Below the pieces are notes generated by a model. It did not search any database and was not told the DNA's origin. It saw only the letters and a list, made by a program, of their open reading frames with translations. From Mucilaginibacter sp. MD40 (GTDB lineage: Bacteria; Bacteroidota; Bacteroidia; Sphingobacteriales; Sphingobacteriaceae), in NCBI RefSeq assembly GCF_002288635.1, contig NZ_NRSW01000001.1, forward strand, positions 1,134,071-1,198,070: a stretch of DNA of 64,000 bases. Reading direction: 5' to 3'. Position numbers and translations under genes: made by a program. Shown one piece after another: positions 53,397 to 62,618 of the stretch; positions within the stretch are counted from its first letter, which is position 1; each line of letters begins with the position of its first letter.

Positions 53397-54569
53397 ATGA
53401 AAAAACTATTGTTCTCTGTGTTGGCGTGCTTACCGGCATTGTCATACGCGCAAACGGCTAAAGATTTTACCATCGATGGTAAAGTAGCTAATGGGCCAAT
53501 GCCTGCGAAAATTTACCTGGTTTACCGCGTTGGCGATAACAACATTACCGACTCTGCTACCGTGGCAAATGGTACGTTTAACTTTAAGGGTGCTGTTGCA
53601 GAACCCATTACTGCCAGCCTTTTTCTCGACCGTAAAAACCTGGGCTTTTCAAAATATATTGATACCAATTTCCCCGATGGGAAGCCCTCAGCAACAGCCG
53701 ATGGTTTAATGTTTTTTCTGGAACAGGGTGGTATCAACATCAATGTAAAAGACTCTATATCAAAGGCTGATATAACAGGGTCTAAACTCAACGAAGAAAA
53801 TAAGGAACTCAAAGGCCTGTTGCAGACCATAACCAATAAAGCACAGTCCCTTGCCAATGAGGCCCAAAAGGCTACCGAAACGCAGCAACGCTCGGCAGCT
53901 TTTCAGAATAATATGCAGGCCAGGTACAAGGCCCTGCAAGACGAGCAAAAGAATATATTAAAAAACTTTATTAACAGTCACCCTGATAGCTATCTGAGTC
54001 TGCTCGCGCTATCCAGCTATGCAGGCCCGTCTCCTGATGTTAATGAGATAGAACCTTTATTTGAGTCGTTATCAGACAAAGTGAAAAAAACTGATGGTGG
54101 CATAGCCATGAGGAATGGTATTGAAGGCTTCAAGATAACGGCAATAGGTGCGGTAGCGCCTGATTTTACACAGAATGATGTAAACGGAAAGCCGGTTAGC
54201 TTATCATCATTCAGGGGTAAATATGTGTTGCTTGACTTCTGGGCTTCATGGTGCCCGCCATGCCGCCAGGAGAACCCTAATGTGGTTAAGCTGTACAACA
54301 AATACCGGGGCAAAAACTTTACGGTATTAGGGGTGTCTTTAGACAAAAACACCGGTAAAGAGGCCTGGCTGGCCGCTATCAAAAGTGATGGGCTTACCTG
54401 GACACAGGTATCAGACCTGCAATACTGGAACAACATGGCGGCTAAACTTTATAACGTACAATCCATCCCTTCAAACTTTTTGATCGATCCGCAGGGGAAG
54501 ATCGTTGCCAAAAACCTTCGCGGTGATGATCTGGATGCTGCATTAGAGAAATATTTAGGTAAGATTTGA
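53397..54569 (+). CDS. TlpA-like thioredoxin with DUF4369 domain (CPPC form)
   Basis: 390 residues. Signal peptide 1-19 (ends SYA-Q). A DUF4369 beta domain (about 22-115) is followed by a charged helical linker (about 125-190) and a TlpA/ResA-like thioredoxin domain (about 250-388) with the redox motif FWASWCPPCRQENPN and the cis-Pro in VQSIPSNFLI. It is probably periplasmic or attached to the outer membrane, keeping cysteines reduced or making disulfides. A similar gene follows 46 bases later, evidently a tandem duplicate. Confidence 0.92.
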   Translation: MKKLLFSVLACLPALSYAQTAKDFTIDGKVANGPMPAKIYLVYRVGDNNITDSATVANGTFNFKGAVAEPITASLFLDRKNLGFSKYIDTNFPDGKPSATADGLMFFLEQGGININVKDSISKADITGSKLNEENKELKGLLQTITNKAQSLANEAQKATETQQRSAAFQNNMQARYKALQDEQKNILKNFINSHPDSYLSLLALSSYAGPSPDVNEIEPLFESLSDKVKKTDGGIAMRNGIEGFKITAIGAVAPDFTQNDVNGKPVSLSSFRGKYVLLDFWASWCPPCRQENPNVVKLYNKYRGKNFTVLGVSLDKNTGKEAWLAAIKSDGLTWTQVSDLQYWNNMAAKLYNVQSIPSNFLIDPQGKIVAKNLRGDDLDAALEKYLGKI

Positions 54570-54615
54570 TTTTAGCGGTTTTTACCGCATATTGCAGCAA
54601 TAACTAAACTAAAAC

Positions 54616-55728
54616 ATGAAAAAATTAATATTCGGAGCTTTGGCTATACTCCCGGCTATCGCTTCGGCACAAACCGGAAAATTTACTATACAAGGCAAGT
54701 TAGGCCACATCAGCGCGCCTGCTAAAGCTTATCTGCAATACCGTAAGGATGGTAACATAGCCGTTGATTCGGCCGTGTTACAAGATGGAAAATTCACTTT
54801 TACAGGCGATGCCGGTACCGTGCCCATGAGCGGTTATTTGTTGCTGAACAAAAAAGGCGATGGCATGCGTAAATCACGCGACTACCATTCGGTTTTTATT
54901 GAACCTGGAACCATTACCGTCACATCGGCTGATACCTTGAAGAGTGCTGTTATTACCGGTACCAAAACCAACAAGGAAAGCGCAGAACTACAGGTTGCAT
55001 TAAAACCCGTAAACGACGCCTATACAGCTTTGGAAGAAAAACAGAAAAATGCTACTGACGTTCAGAAAGAGGCTTTAGCTAAGCAGGAAAAAGCTATCGA
55101 GAAGCAGGAGGCGGCCATTAATAAGAAGTTTATTAAAGAACATCCCGGCTCTTACCTTAGCCTTAGCGCCCTGCAGTCATTCGCTTACAGTGCCGATTAT
55201 ACCGAACTGGCTCCATTATATGAGGGTTTATCACCAGAGATAAAGGCCTCAACCGGTGGTAAAGAGTTTGGCGAGCTTTTACCTAAGCTAAAAGCGGTAG
55301 CTTTAGGTGCTACCGCGCCTGAGTTTACCGAAACAGATACGGCAGGTAAAGCAGTGGCTCTTTCGTCTTTCCGTGGTAAATACCTGCTGGTTGATTTTTG
55401 GGCTTCATGGTGCGGCCCATGCCGTATGGAAAACCCAAATGTGGTAAAAGCTTATAACAAGTATAAAAACAAGAATTTCACTATCCTGGGTGTGTCTTTA
55501 GACCGTCCAAATGCTAAAGCGGCATGGTTAGGAGCCATCCATAAAGATGGATTAACCTGGACACAGGTATCTGACTTGCAATTCTGGAACAGCAAGGCTG
55601 CCGCGTTGTACGGTGTACGTGCCATACCGCAAAATTTCCTGATCGACCCGAATGGAAAGATCATCGGTAAAAACCTTACCGGCGGAGATCTGGAAAACAA
55701 GCTGGAAGAACTATTTGGGAAAATATAA
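54616..55728 (+). CDS. TlpA-like thioredoxin with DUF4369 domain (CGPC form)
   Basis: 370 residues, colinear with the preceding protein: signal peptide 1-18, DUF4369 (about 20-110), a Lys/Gln/Glu-rich linker (about 125-170) and a TlpA-type domain with FWASWCGPCRMENPN and the cis-Pro in VRAIPQNFLI. The dipeptide between the cysteines is Gly-Pro here and Pro-Pro in the neighbour, suggesting different redox potentials. A strong terminator follows. Confidence 0.92.
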   Translation: MKKLIFGALAILPAIASAQTGKFTIQGKLGHISAPAKAYLQYRKDGNIAVDSAVLQDGKFTFTGDAGTVPMSGYLLLNKKGDGMRKSRDYHSVFIEPGTITVTSADTLKSAVITGTKTNKESAELQVALKPVNDAYTALEEKQKNATDVQKEALAKQEKAIEKQEAAINKKFIKEHPGSYLSLSALQSFAYSADYTELAPLYEGLSPEIKASTGGKEFGELLPKLKAVALGATAPEFTETDTAGKAVALSSFRGKYLLVDFWASWCGPCRMENPNVVKAYNKYKNKNFTILGVSLDRPNAKAAWLGAIHKDGLTWTQVSDLQFWNSKAAALYGVRAIPQNFLIDPNGKIIGKNLTGGDLENKLEELFGKI

Positions 55729-55732
55729 TTGA

Positions 55733-55880
55733 GTCATTATGCTTCGCGTCATTGAGTCATTGTATTGACGCGCCGAAATTGAGTAATTATAAAACAAAAG
55801 GGCGGAATTGTTTATGCAACTCAGCCCTTTTGTTTTCTGAACTATTCCAATGACTCAATGACCTAATGATCAATGACTTC
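55733..55880. repeat. ATTGAGTCATT inverted repeats around a terminator
   Basis: Copies of ATTGAGTCATT at the left (from 55733) and AATGACTCAAT at the right (to about 55863), with the terminator between them. Confidence 0.6.
55791..55836. terminator. Bidirectional terminator between thioredoxin and purD genes
   Basis: A perfect 13-bp stem (55791-55803 with 55824-55836) with A-rich and T-rich flanks, between convergent genes. Confidence 0.85.
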
Positions 55881-57155
55881 CTAAAGGAGATCAAACCCGA
55901 TATCTTTTCTAAAATAAATACCATCGTAATAGATACGTGCGGCGTCGGCAGTGGCTTGTTGCAGGGCGTTAAACATATTATCCTGTAAGCTGCTGATGGC
56001 TAACACCCGGCCGCCGGTTGCCTGCACTTCATCGCCAACCTGCGTGGTGCCGGCATGGAATACATGCGAATCGCGCACATTTTCCATACCGGTGATGGTT
56101 TTATTTTTCAGGTATTCGCCAGGATAGCCACCGGCAACGCATACTACGGTCGCGGCGGTTTTTGGAGAGATAACCAGTTCTTTCTCGTGCAGGTTGCCTT
56201 CGGCTACACCTTGTAGTAAGTCAATAAAATCACTTTCTATGCGCAGCATTACGCTTTCGGTTTCCGGGTCGCCCATGCGGCAATTGTATTCTATCACCCA
56301 GGGCTCGCCGTGAGTATTCATCAGGCCAATAAAGATAAATCCTTTATAAGGGATGCCCTCTTTTTTCAAACCCTCAATAGTAGGGATAATTACCTTTTGC
56401 TCAACCTTCTGCATAAATGCTTCGTCGGCAAATGGTACCGGTGAAATAGAACCCATACCGCCTGTATTGAGGCCGGTATCGCCTTCGCCTATGCGTTTGT
56501 AATCTTTAGCTTCCGGCAATATTTTATAGCTGTTGCCATCTGTCATCACAAAAACCGAGAGTTCAATACCTTGTAAAAACTGTTCTACAACCACCTTTGA
56601 GCTGGCATCGCCAAATTTGGCTTCGGTAAGCATAGCGTTCAGTTCCTGCTTGGCTTCTTCAAGGCTAAGGCATATCAGTACACCTTTACCTGCGGCAAGC
56701 CCGTCGGCTTTTAAAACGATGGGTAAACCGGCAGTTGCCAGGTAATCCATACCTTCCTGTAAAGTATCGCGGGTAAAGGTTTTTGAGGCAGCGGTAGGCA
56801 CGCCGTTACGCTGCATAAATTCTTTCGAGAAATCCTTACTTCCCTCAAGCTGCGCCGCCTCTTGCTGCGGGCCAACTACGGGGATGTTCTTTAATTGCTC
56901 ATCAGCCAAAAAGAAATCATGAATACCTTTTACCAGCGGCTCCTCGGGGCCAACCAGCACCAGGTTAATATCATTAGCCAAAGCAAATGTCTTAATACCT
57001 TCAAAATCGGTAACTTTAAGGTTTACGTTTGTACCATAAGCGCCGGTGCCCGCATTGCCCGGAGCAATATACAGATTGGTGCATTTGGGGCTTTGGGCAA
57101 TCTTCCAGGCGAAGGCACTTTCCCTTCCACCCGAACCAAGGATGAGGATATTCAT
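55881..57155 (-). CDS. purD: Phosphoribosylamine-glycine ligase
   Basis: 424 residues from the ATG at 57155; an in-frame ATG at 57233 would add 26 residues that are encoded by intergenic repeats, so it is rejected. It is the second step of purine synthesis: phosphoribosylamine plus glycine and ATP gives GAR. Motifs: NILILGSGGRESAFAWKIAQ, GSKDFSKEFMQRNGVPTA, LKADGLAAGKGVLI, and YNCRMGDPETESVM near the C-terminus. A TACATTTG element ends 5 bases before the ATG. Confidence 0.98.
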   Translation of the reverse strand: MNILILGSGGRESAFAWKIAQSPKCTNLYIAPGNAGTGAYGTNVNLKVTDFEGIKTFALANDINLVLVGPEEPLVKGIHDFFLADEQLKNIPVVGPQQEAAQLEGSKDFSKEFMQRNGVPTAASKTFTRDTLQEGMDYLATAGLPIVLKADGLAAGKGVLICLSLEEAKQELNAMLTEAKFGDASSKVVVEQFLQGIELSVFVMTDGNSYKILPEAKDYKRIGEGDTGLNTGGMGSISPVPFADEAFMQKVEQKVIIPTIEGLKKEGIPYKGFIFIGLMNTHGEPWVIEYNCRMGDPETESVMLRIESDFIDLLQGVAEGNLHEKELVISPKTAATVVCVAGGYPGEYLKNKTITGMENVRDSHVFHAGTTQVGDEVQATGGRVLAISSLQDNMFNALQQATADAARIYYDGIYFRKDIGFDLL

Positions 57156-57160
57156 GCGGG

Positions 57161-57168
57161 CAAATGTA
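57161..57168 (-). promoter_or_regulatory. -7 element of purD, 5 bases from the ATG
   Basis: Minus strand TACATTTG (exact), then CCCGC, then ATG. No -33 TTTG at the right distance. Confidence 0.55.
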
Positions 57169-57171
57169 CGA

Positions 57172-57307
57172 TTTGATGTGCAAATATGCAGATGTGCAAA
57201 TGTGCAGGTGAATTTTAATAATGCAGGCAGCATGCCATATTAACCATCTGCATATTAAACACATGCTAATAAATCTGCACATCTGCATATTTGCACACCT
57301 GCACATC
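57172..57307. repeat. Second TGCACAT repeat cluster
   Basis: Left part has GATGTGCAAATATGCAGATG; right part has CTGCACATCTGCATATTTGC in inverted orientation. It is of the same family as 52020-52160. Confidence 0.85.
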
Positions 57308-57328
57308 AGATAATTCGCCTCAAAACCT

Positions 57329-57336
57329 TACCTTTG
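57329..57336 (+). promoter_or_regulatory. Promoter -7 element of secA
   Basis: TACCTTTG, exact match to TAnnTTTG, 68 bases before the ATG. Confidence 0.55.
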
Positions 57337-57404
57337 CCTGTCAAAATGACTTTATAATTGCATTGGCTTAATTGTTGAGTTGGGTGCACCATATATAAAT
57401 TAAT

Positions 57405-60400
57405 ATGTTAGATTTTTTCAGTAAGCTTTTCGGAAGCAAATCAGAGCGCGATGTTAAAGGGATAACGCCTATAGTTGAGAAAATAAAGGCCGCTTATGCC
57501 CAACTTGACCAGCTGAGCAACGATGAGCTTCGGGCTAAAACCATAGGATTTAAAGAAACCATTGCTGCCGGCCTTTCCGGTATCGATAGCGAAATAAAAG
57601 CGATAAAAGACCGCACCGAAAACGAGCCCGAAATGGACGTAAACGAGAAAGTAAACTTGTTTACTCAATTGGATAAGTTGGAGAAAGACCGCAACAAAGA
57701 GCTGGAAGAAATTTTAATGAATATCCTTCCTGAGGCTTTTGCGGTGGTTAAAGAAACTGCCCGTCGTTTTAGCGGTAACCCAACTATTGAGGTTACGGCA
57801 ACTGAGTTTGACCGCCAGTTAGCTGCACGCAAAAACAACGTTATTATTAAGGGAGATAAAGCCATTCACCATAATACCTGGCTTGCTGCCGGTAATGAGG
57901 TTACCTGGAACATGGTACATTATGATGTGCAGCTGATAGGCGGTATTGTATTGCACCAGGGTAAAATTGCCGAGATGGCAACCGGTGAAGGTAAAACATT
58001 GGTAGCCACGCTGCCTGCATACCTTAATGCATTGGCCGGCCAGGGTGTACACATTGTAACCGTGAACGATTACCTTGCCCGTCGCGATAGCGAGTGGATG
58101 GGCCCGTTGTATGAGTTCCACGGTTTATCTGTTGATTGTATTGATAAGCACGAGCCAAACTCTGAAGAGCGCCGCCAGGCTTATTTAGCTGATATTACTT
58201 TTGGTACCAACAACGAGTTTGGTTTCGACTACCTGCGTGACAACATGACACGTAGCCCGGAAGAACTGGTACAACGCAAGCTGCACTACGCCATGGTGGA
58301 TGAGGTTGACTCCGTATTAGTGGATGATGCCCGTACGCCGTTGATCATCTCCGGCCCCATCCCACGTGGTGATGAGCATGAGTTTTATGAGTTAAAACCA
58401 CGCATTGAGCGTTTGGTTAACGCACAAAAGGCGTATGTAAATACCGTACTGAACGAAGCTAAGAAAGCCATTAACGAAGGCAAGACCGGTGTTGATGAAG
58501 GTGGTTTGGCTTTGATACGTGCACACCGTGCCCTGCCTAAGAATAAGGCATTGATCAAGTTCCTGAGCGAAGGCGCTAACCGTACCGTACTACAAAAAAC
58601 TGAGAACTACTACATGCAAGACCAGGGCAAAGAAATGCCTAAGGTTGACTCTGAATTGTTCTTTATTATTGATGAAAAGAGCAACTCGGTAGAATTATCA
58701 GAAAAAGGTATTGAGTTGATCACCGCATCAGGCGAGGATCCAAACTTCTTTGTGATGCCTGATGTAGGTACCGAGATAGCCAAGATTGAAAAATCAGACC
58801 TTCCTGCCGAAGAAAAACTGGCTAAGAAAGACGAACTGATGCGCGATTTCTCTATCAAATCAGAACGTATCCACTCGGTTAACCAGTTATTAAAAGCGTA
58901 TACTTTATTCGAAAAAGATACCGAATACATTCTTGATGAAGGTAAAGTTAAGATAGTTGACGAGCAAACAGGCCGTGTATTGGATGGCCGCCGATACTCT
59001 GATGGGTTACACCAGGCTATTGAGGCTAAAGAGAACGTTAAGGTTGAGGATGCTACCCAAACTTTTGCAACTATTACCCTGCAAAACTATTTCAGGATGT
59101 ACCACAAGCTTTGCGGTATGACCGGTACCGCAGTTACCGAGGCTGGTGAGTTTTGGCAGATATACAAGCTGGATGTGGTTGAAATACCAACCAACACCCC
59201 AACCGCACGCGAGGATAAACAAGACCTGGTTTACCGTACCGTTCGCGAAAAGTACAACGCTGTTGCCGCCGAGATAGAGGAATTGACTAAAGCAGGTCGC
59301 CCGGTGCTGGTGGGTACAACATCAGTAGAGATCTCAGAATTACTAAGCCGTATGCTTAAGCTGCGCGGCATTAAACATAACGTACTGAATGCCAAGTTGC
59401 ACCAGCGCGAAGCCGATATTGTGGCCGAAGCTGGTAAAGCAGGTACCGTAACCATTGCTACCAATATGGCTGGCCGTGGTACGGATATCAAATTAGGCCC
59501 AGGCGTTAAAGAAGCCGGCGGTTTAGCCATCATCGGTACCGAGCGCCATGAGTCGCGCCGTGTTGACAGGCAGTTGCGTGGTCGTGCGGGTCGCCAGGGT
59601 GATACAGGTTCTTCACAGTTTTTTGTATCGCTTGAGGATAACCTGATGCGTTTATTTGGTTCGGAGCGTATCTCTAACCTGATGGTACGTATGGGTATTG
59701 AAGATGGTGAAGTGATCCAACACTCCATGATCTCAAAATCAATTGAGCGTGCACAGAAAAAGGTAGAAGAGAACAACTTTGGTATACGTAAACGCTTGCT
59801 GGAGTATGACGACGTGATGAACTCGCAGCGTACAGTTATCTACGCTAAACGTAAGAACGCGCTGTTCGGCGATCGTTTGGATGTGGATATCAGCAACACA
59901 ATTTTCGATGTTATTGAAGATATCGTAACGGAATATAAAGAAGGTAACAACTTTGAAGGCTTCCAGTTAGAGATCATCCGTATCTTCTCTGTTGATACAG
60001 AGATAACCGCTGAAGAATTTGCGAATACCCCGCTGCCAAAACTGGTAGATAGTACCTTTATTGAAGTAAGCGAGTTCTACAAACGCAAAGCTGAAACAAT
60101 AGCGCAGCAAGCTTATCCTGTTTTAAAAGATGTTTACGAAACCCGCGGGCAGTACGTAGAGAGCATTGTTGTTCCGTTTACGGATGGCGTACATGGCATG
60201 CAGGTAGCTGTGCCGTTGAAAAAGGCGGTAGAAAACCACGGCCAGGAAGTATTTAAATCTTTCGAGAAAAACGTAACCCTTTCATTGATTGACGATGCCT
60301 GGAAAGAGCACCTGCGTGAGATGGATGAGTTGAAACAATCGGTACAGAACGCCGTTTACGAGCAAAAGGATCCGCTTTTGGTATACAAGTTTGAAGCATT

Positions 60401-60713
60401 TGAACTTTTCCGCCAGATGCTGGCCAGCGTAAATAAAGAGTTGATGAGCTTCCTGTTCAGAGGTGGTATCGCGGTACAGCAGGCACCAGAGCAGGTTCGC
60501 GAAGCGGCACCGGCACCTAAAACAGATATGCGCCAGATGCGCACCTCAAAACCTGAGATGGTAGACCAAAGCGGTTTACCGATGGAGGAGATGCAGCAGG
60601 AGATACAAAAGCCCAGCCCGGTAAAGGCTGAGCAAAAGATAGGCAGGAACGACCCTTGCCCATGCGGTAGCGGCAAAAAATACAAAAACTGCCACGGCAT
60701 AGGGCAGAATTAA
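57405..60713 (+). CDS. secA: Preprotein translocase ATPase, large form
   Basis: 1102 residues against 901 in E. coli. It drives protein export through SecYEG by ATP hydrolysis. Motifs are [17 protein letters not shown] near 193, [20 protein letters not shown] near 298, the [18 protein letters not shown] region and the GRAGRQGD motif. The C-terminus has the zinc-binding SEC-C tail, [18 protein letters not shown] lineage insertion of about 150 residues lies in the crosslinking (PPXD) region, approximately 325-480, as in other Bacteroidota. Confidence 0.98.
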   Translation: MLDFFSKLFGSKSERDVKGITPIVEKIKAAYAQLDQLSNDELRAKTIGFKETIAAGLSGIDSEIKAIKDRTENEPEMDVNEKVNLFTQLDKLEKDRNKELEEILMNILPEAFAVVKETARRFSGNPTIEVTATEFDRQLAARKNNVIIKGDKAIHHNTWLAAGNEVTWNMVHYDVQLIGGIVLHQGKIAEMATGEGKTLVATLPAYLNALAGQGVHIVTVNDYLARRDSEWMGPLYEFHGLSVDCIDKHEPNSEERRQAYLADITFGTNNEFGFDYLRDNMTRSPEELVQRKLHYAMVDEVDSVLVDDARTPLIISGPIPRGDEHEFYELKPRIERLVNAQKAYVNTVLNEAKKAINEGKTGVDEGGLALIRAHRALPKNKALIKFLSEGANRTVLQKTENYYMQDQGKEMPKVDSELFFIIDEKSNSVELSEKGIELITASGEDPNFFVMPDVGTEIAKIEKSDLPAEEKLAKKDELMRDFSIKSERIHSVNQLLKAYTLFEKDTEYILDEGKVKIVDEQTGRVLDGRRYSDGLHQAIEAKENVKVEDATQTFATITLQNYFRMYHKLCGMTGTAVTEAGEFWQIYKLDVVEIPTNTPTAREDKQDLVYRTVREKYNAVAAEIEELTKAGRPVLVGTTSVEISELLSRMLKLRGIKHNVLNAKLHQREADIVAEAGKAGTVTIATNMAGRGTDIKLGPGVKEAGGLAIIGTERHESRRVDRQLRGRAGRQGDTGSSQFFVSLEDNLMRLFGSERISNLMVRMGIEDGEVIQHSMISKSIERAQKKVEENNFGIRKRLLEYDDVMNSQRTVIYAKRKNALFGDRLDVDISNTIFDVIEDIVTEYKEGNNFEGFQLEIIRIFSVDTEITAEEFANTPLPKLVDSTFIEVSEFYKRKAETIAQQAYPVLKDVYETRGQYVESIVVPFTDGVHGMQVAVPLKKAVENHGQEVFKSFEKNVTLSLIDDAWKEHLREMDELKQSVQNAVYEQKDPLLVYKFEAFELFRQMLASVNKELMSFLFRGGIAVQQAPEQVREAAPAPKTDMRQMRTSKPEMVDQSGLPMEEMQQEIQKPSPVKAEQKIGRNDPCPCGSGKKYKNCHGIGQN

Positions 60714-60735
60714 GGAAGGCCCAAAACCGTCGTAA

Positions 60736-60796
60736 GTGTCAGTCTGAGCTTGTCGAAGACTTAACACCAGATGGTTCGAGAGGCTCACCATGACAA
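60736..60796. repeat. CAGTCTGAGCTTGTCGAAG element
   Basis: An imperfect palindrome: GTGTCAGTCTGAGCTTGTCG on the left, CGAGAGGCTCACCATGACA on the right. Confidence 0.7.
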
Positions 60797-60810
60797 TTTA
60801 AAATAACCAC

Positions 60811-60868
60811 GCGTCATTGCGAGGAACGAAGCAATCTCCATACTACGCTTCGCTTCTCGCATTGACGG
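60811..60868. repeat. GTCATTGCGAGGAACGAAGC palindromic element
   Basis: Left arm GTCATTGCGAGGAACGAAGC, right arm GCTTCGCTTCTCGCATTGAC. Same family as 38548-38580 and 43561-43645. Confidence 0.85.
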
Positions 60869-60885
60869 TTTAAAGGAACAATACT

Positions 60886-61356
60886 ATGAAGAAAGCAATA
60901 TTTGATCATAAAGCTATCCCGGCAGGTATCAAATATTGCTTTTTGCTTTTACTGCTTTTTGCATCTGTAAAAGGCTTTGGGCAAACCAGGGGCAAGGTAC
61001 AGGTAGTGGCACCTCCATTATTTGATACCCTGCTGGCCAAACGCGCCACGCTGAATAGCGGTAAGGCTTTGTCAGGTAATGGTGGCTATTCTTCTTCTTA
61101 CGGGTACCGGGTGCAGATTTATAGCGGGAGGAACCGCACTGCTGCTTTTAACGCGCAGGCCAAATGTAACCGTGAACTTCCAGAGATGCGTACTTATATC
61201 AGCTACCGCGAGCCTAATTTTAAAGTACTTGCCGGAGACTTCCGTACAAGGCTCGAAGCAGAGCGTATGAAACAGCAGCTACTCGCGTTGTTCCCAACCA
61301 TATTTATAATTCCGGGGAAAATTAATCCACCAAAAACAGTTGTCACCAATGATTAA
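60886..61356 (+). CDS. SPOR-domain protein
   Basis: 156 residues. A hydrophobic segment (about 16-34, KYCFLLLLLFASVKGFG) acts as signal or anchor. The last half is a SPOR fold (about 65-145): YGYRVQIYSGRNRTAAFNAQ and FKVLAGDFRTRLEAERMKQQ. SPOR domains bind septal peptidoglycan stripped of stem peptides. Such small forms are common in Bacteroidota and are probably periplasmic. It overlaps the M20 gene start by 8 bases. Confidence 0.88.
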   Translation: MKKAIFDHKAIPAGIKYCFLLLLLFASVKGFGQTRGKVQVVAPPLFDTLLAKRATLNSGKALSGNGGYSSSYGYRVQIYSGRNRTAAFNAQAKCNRELPEMRTYISYREPNFKVLAGDFRTRLEAERMKQQLLALFPTIFIIPGKINPPKTVVTND

Positions 61357-62533
61357 AGAGAAGATACAGCAATTAGCTAAAGAGATATTTGATGATGTTG
61401 TTGCTAACCGCAGGCATTTGCATGCCCACCCGGAGCTGTCTTTCCATGAGGTGGAAACTTCTGTTTTTGTGGCCCGCAAGCTGGAAGAACTGGGTATTGA
61501 ATATCACAAAATGGCTGATACCGGTTTAGTCGCCCTCATTAAAGGCGATAAACCGGGCGACAAAGTAGTTGCCCTGCGTGCAGATATGGACGCGCTGCCA
61601 ATTTTAGAGGCTAATGATGTTTCCTATAAATCGCAAAATGAGGGCGTAATGCACGCTTGCGGACATGATGTACATACTTCATCATTGTTAGGTGTTGCCA
61701 AAATACTTACCGAGATTAAAAGCGAATTTGGTGGCACGGTAAAATTCATCTTTCAACCGGCGGAAGAAAAGCTTCCGGGAGGCGCCAGCCTCATGATCAA
61801 GGAAGGTGTGCTGGAAAATCCAAAGCCATCAGCTGTTATTGGTCAGCACGTAATGCCGCTGATAGATGCGGGCAAAGTAGGTTTCCGCGCGGGCAAGTAC
61901 ATGGCCAGCACCGATGAATTATATGTTACCGTAAAAGGTAAAGGCGGCCATGGTGCGCAACCACAACAGAATGTAGACCCGGTAATTATTACTGCGCATA
62001 TATTAACGGCCCTGCAGCAGGTAGTGAGCCGTTTTGCCGATCCTAAAAGCCCTTCGGTGCTATCATTCGGTAAGGTTATCGCCAACGGGGCAACCAACGT
62101 TATCCCGAACGAGGTTTATCTGGAAGGTACCTTCCGTACCATGGATGAACAATGGCGTAATGACGCACATGTGAAGATGAAAAAAATGGCCGAAGGTATT
62201 GCCGAAAGTATGGGCGGCAGCTGCGATTTCAAAATCATGAAAGGTTATCCATTTCTCATTAACGAAGAGAAATTGACCGCGCAGGTACGTGGCTTTGCCG
62301 AAGATTTCTTAGGCAAAGAGAACGTCCTCGACCTGGATATATGGATGGCTGCTGAAGATTTTGCCTACTATTCTCAAGTGGCAAACTCCTGCTTCTACCG
62401 CTTAGGCACACGGAACGAGGCTCGTGGCATCACCTCATCGGTACATACTCCAACCTTTGATATTGAGGAAAGCGCATTGGAGCAAAGCGTTGGCCTGATG
62501 GCTTACATTGCCGTTAAGCAGTTAGGGAATTAA
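61349..62533 (+). CDS. M20-family amidohydrolase/metallopeptidase
   Basis: 394 residues from the ATG at 61349; a TTG at 61340 in frame would add three residues. Metal-site motifs are MHACGHDVHTSSLLG near 100-114, PAEEKLPGGASLMI near 137-150, and WMAAEDFAYYSQ near the C-terminus. The dimerisation domain lies around 190-310. The family includes amidohydrolases such as N-acetyl-L-amino acid hydrolases (IAA/hippurate type); the substrate is unknown. It overlaps the SPOR-protein gene, so both may be translated together. Confidence 0.93.
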   Translation: MIKEKIQQLAKEIFDDVVANRRHLHAHPELSFHEVETSVFVARKLEELGIEYHKMADTGLVALIKGDKPGDKVVALRADMDALPILEANDVSYKSQNEGVMHACGHDVHTSSLLGVAKILTEIKSEFGGTVKFIFQPAEEKLPGGASLMIKEGVLENPKPSAVIGQHVMPLIDAGKVGFRAGKYMASTDELYVTVKGKGGHGAQPQQNVDPVIITAHILTALQQVVSRFADPKSPSVLSFGKVIANGATNVIPNEVYLEGTFRTMDEQWRNDAHVKMKKMAEGIAESMGGSCDFKIMKGYPFLINEEKLTAQVRGFAEDFLGKENVLDLDIWMAAEDFAYYSQVANSCFYRLGTRNEARGITSSVHTPTFDIEESALEQSVGLMAYIAVKQLGN

Positions 62534-62536
62534 TTA

Positions 62537-62616
62537 GTTCATAGGCCATGGTTGATAGTCCATGGAAAACTGTGCATCAAACACTATGGTCTATTGACCA
62601 TCGACTATGGACTTCT
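62537..62616. repeat. ATAGTCCATGG inverted repeat
   Basis: Units CATGGTTGATAGTCCATGG on the left and CCATCGACTATGGACTT on the right, in opposite orientation. Confidence 0.65.
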
Positions 62617-62618
62617 AT

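Noticed and set aside
57156..57233. N-terminal extension of PurD by 26 residues
   Set aside because: The extra residues are encoded by the TGCACAT repeat; PurD normally begins right at the NILILGSGGRE strand.
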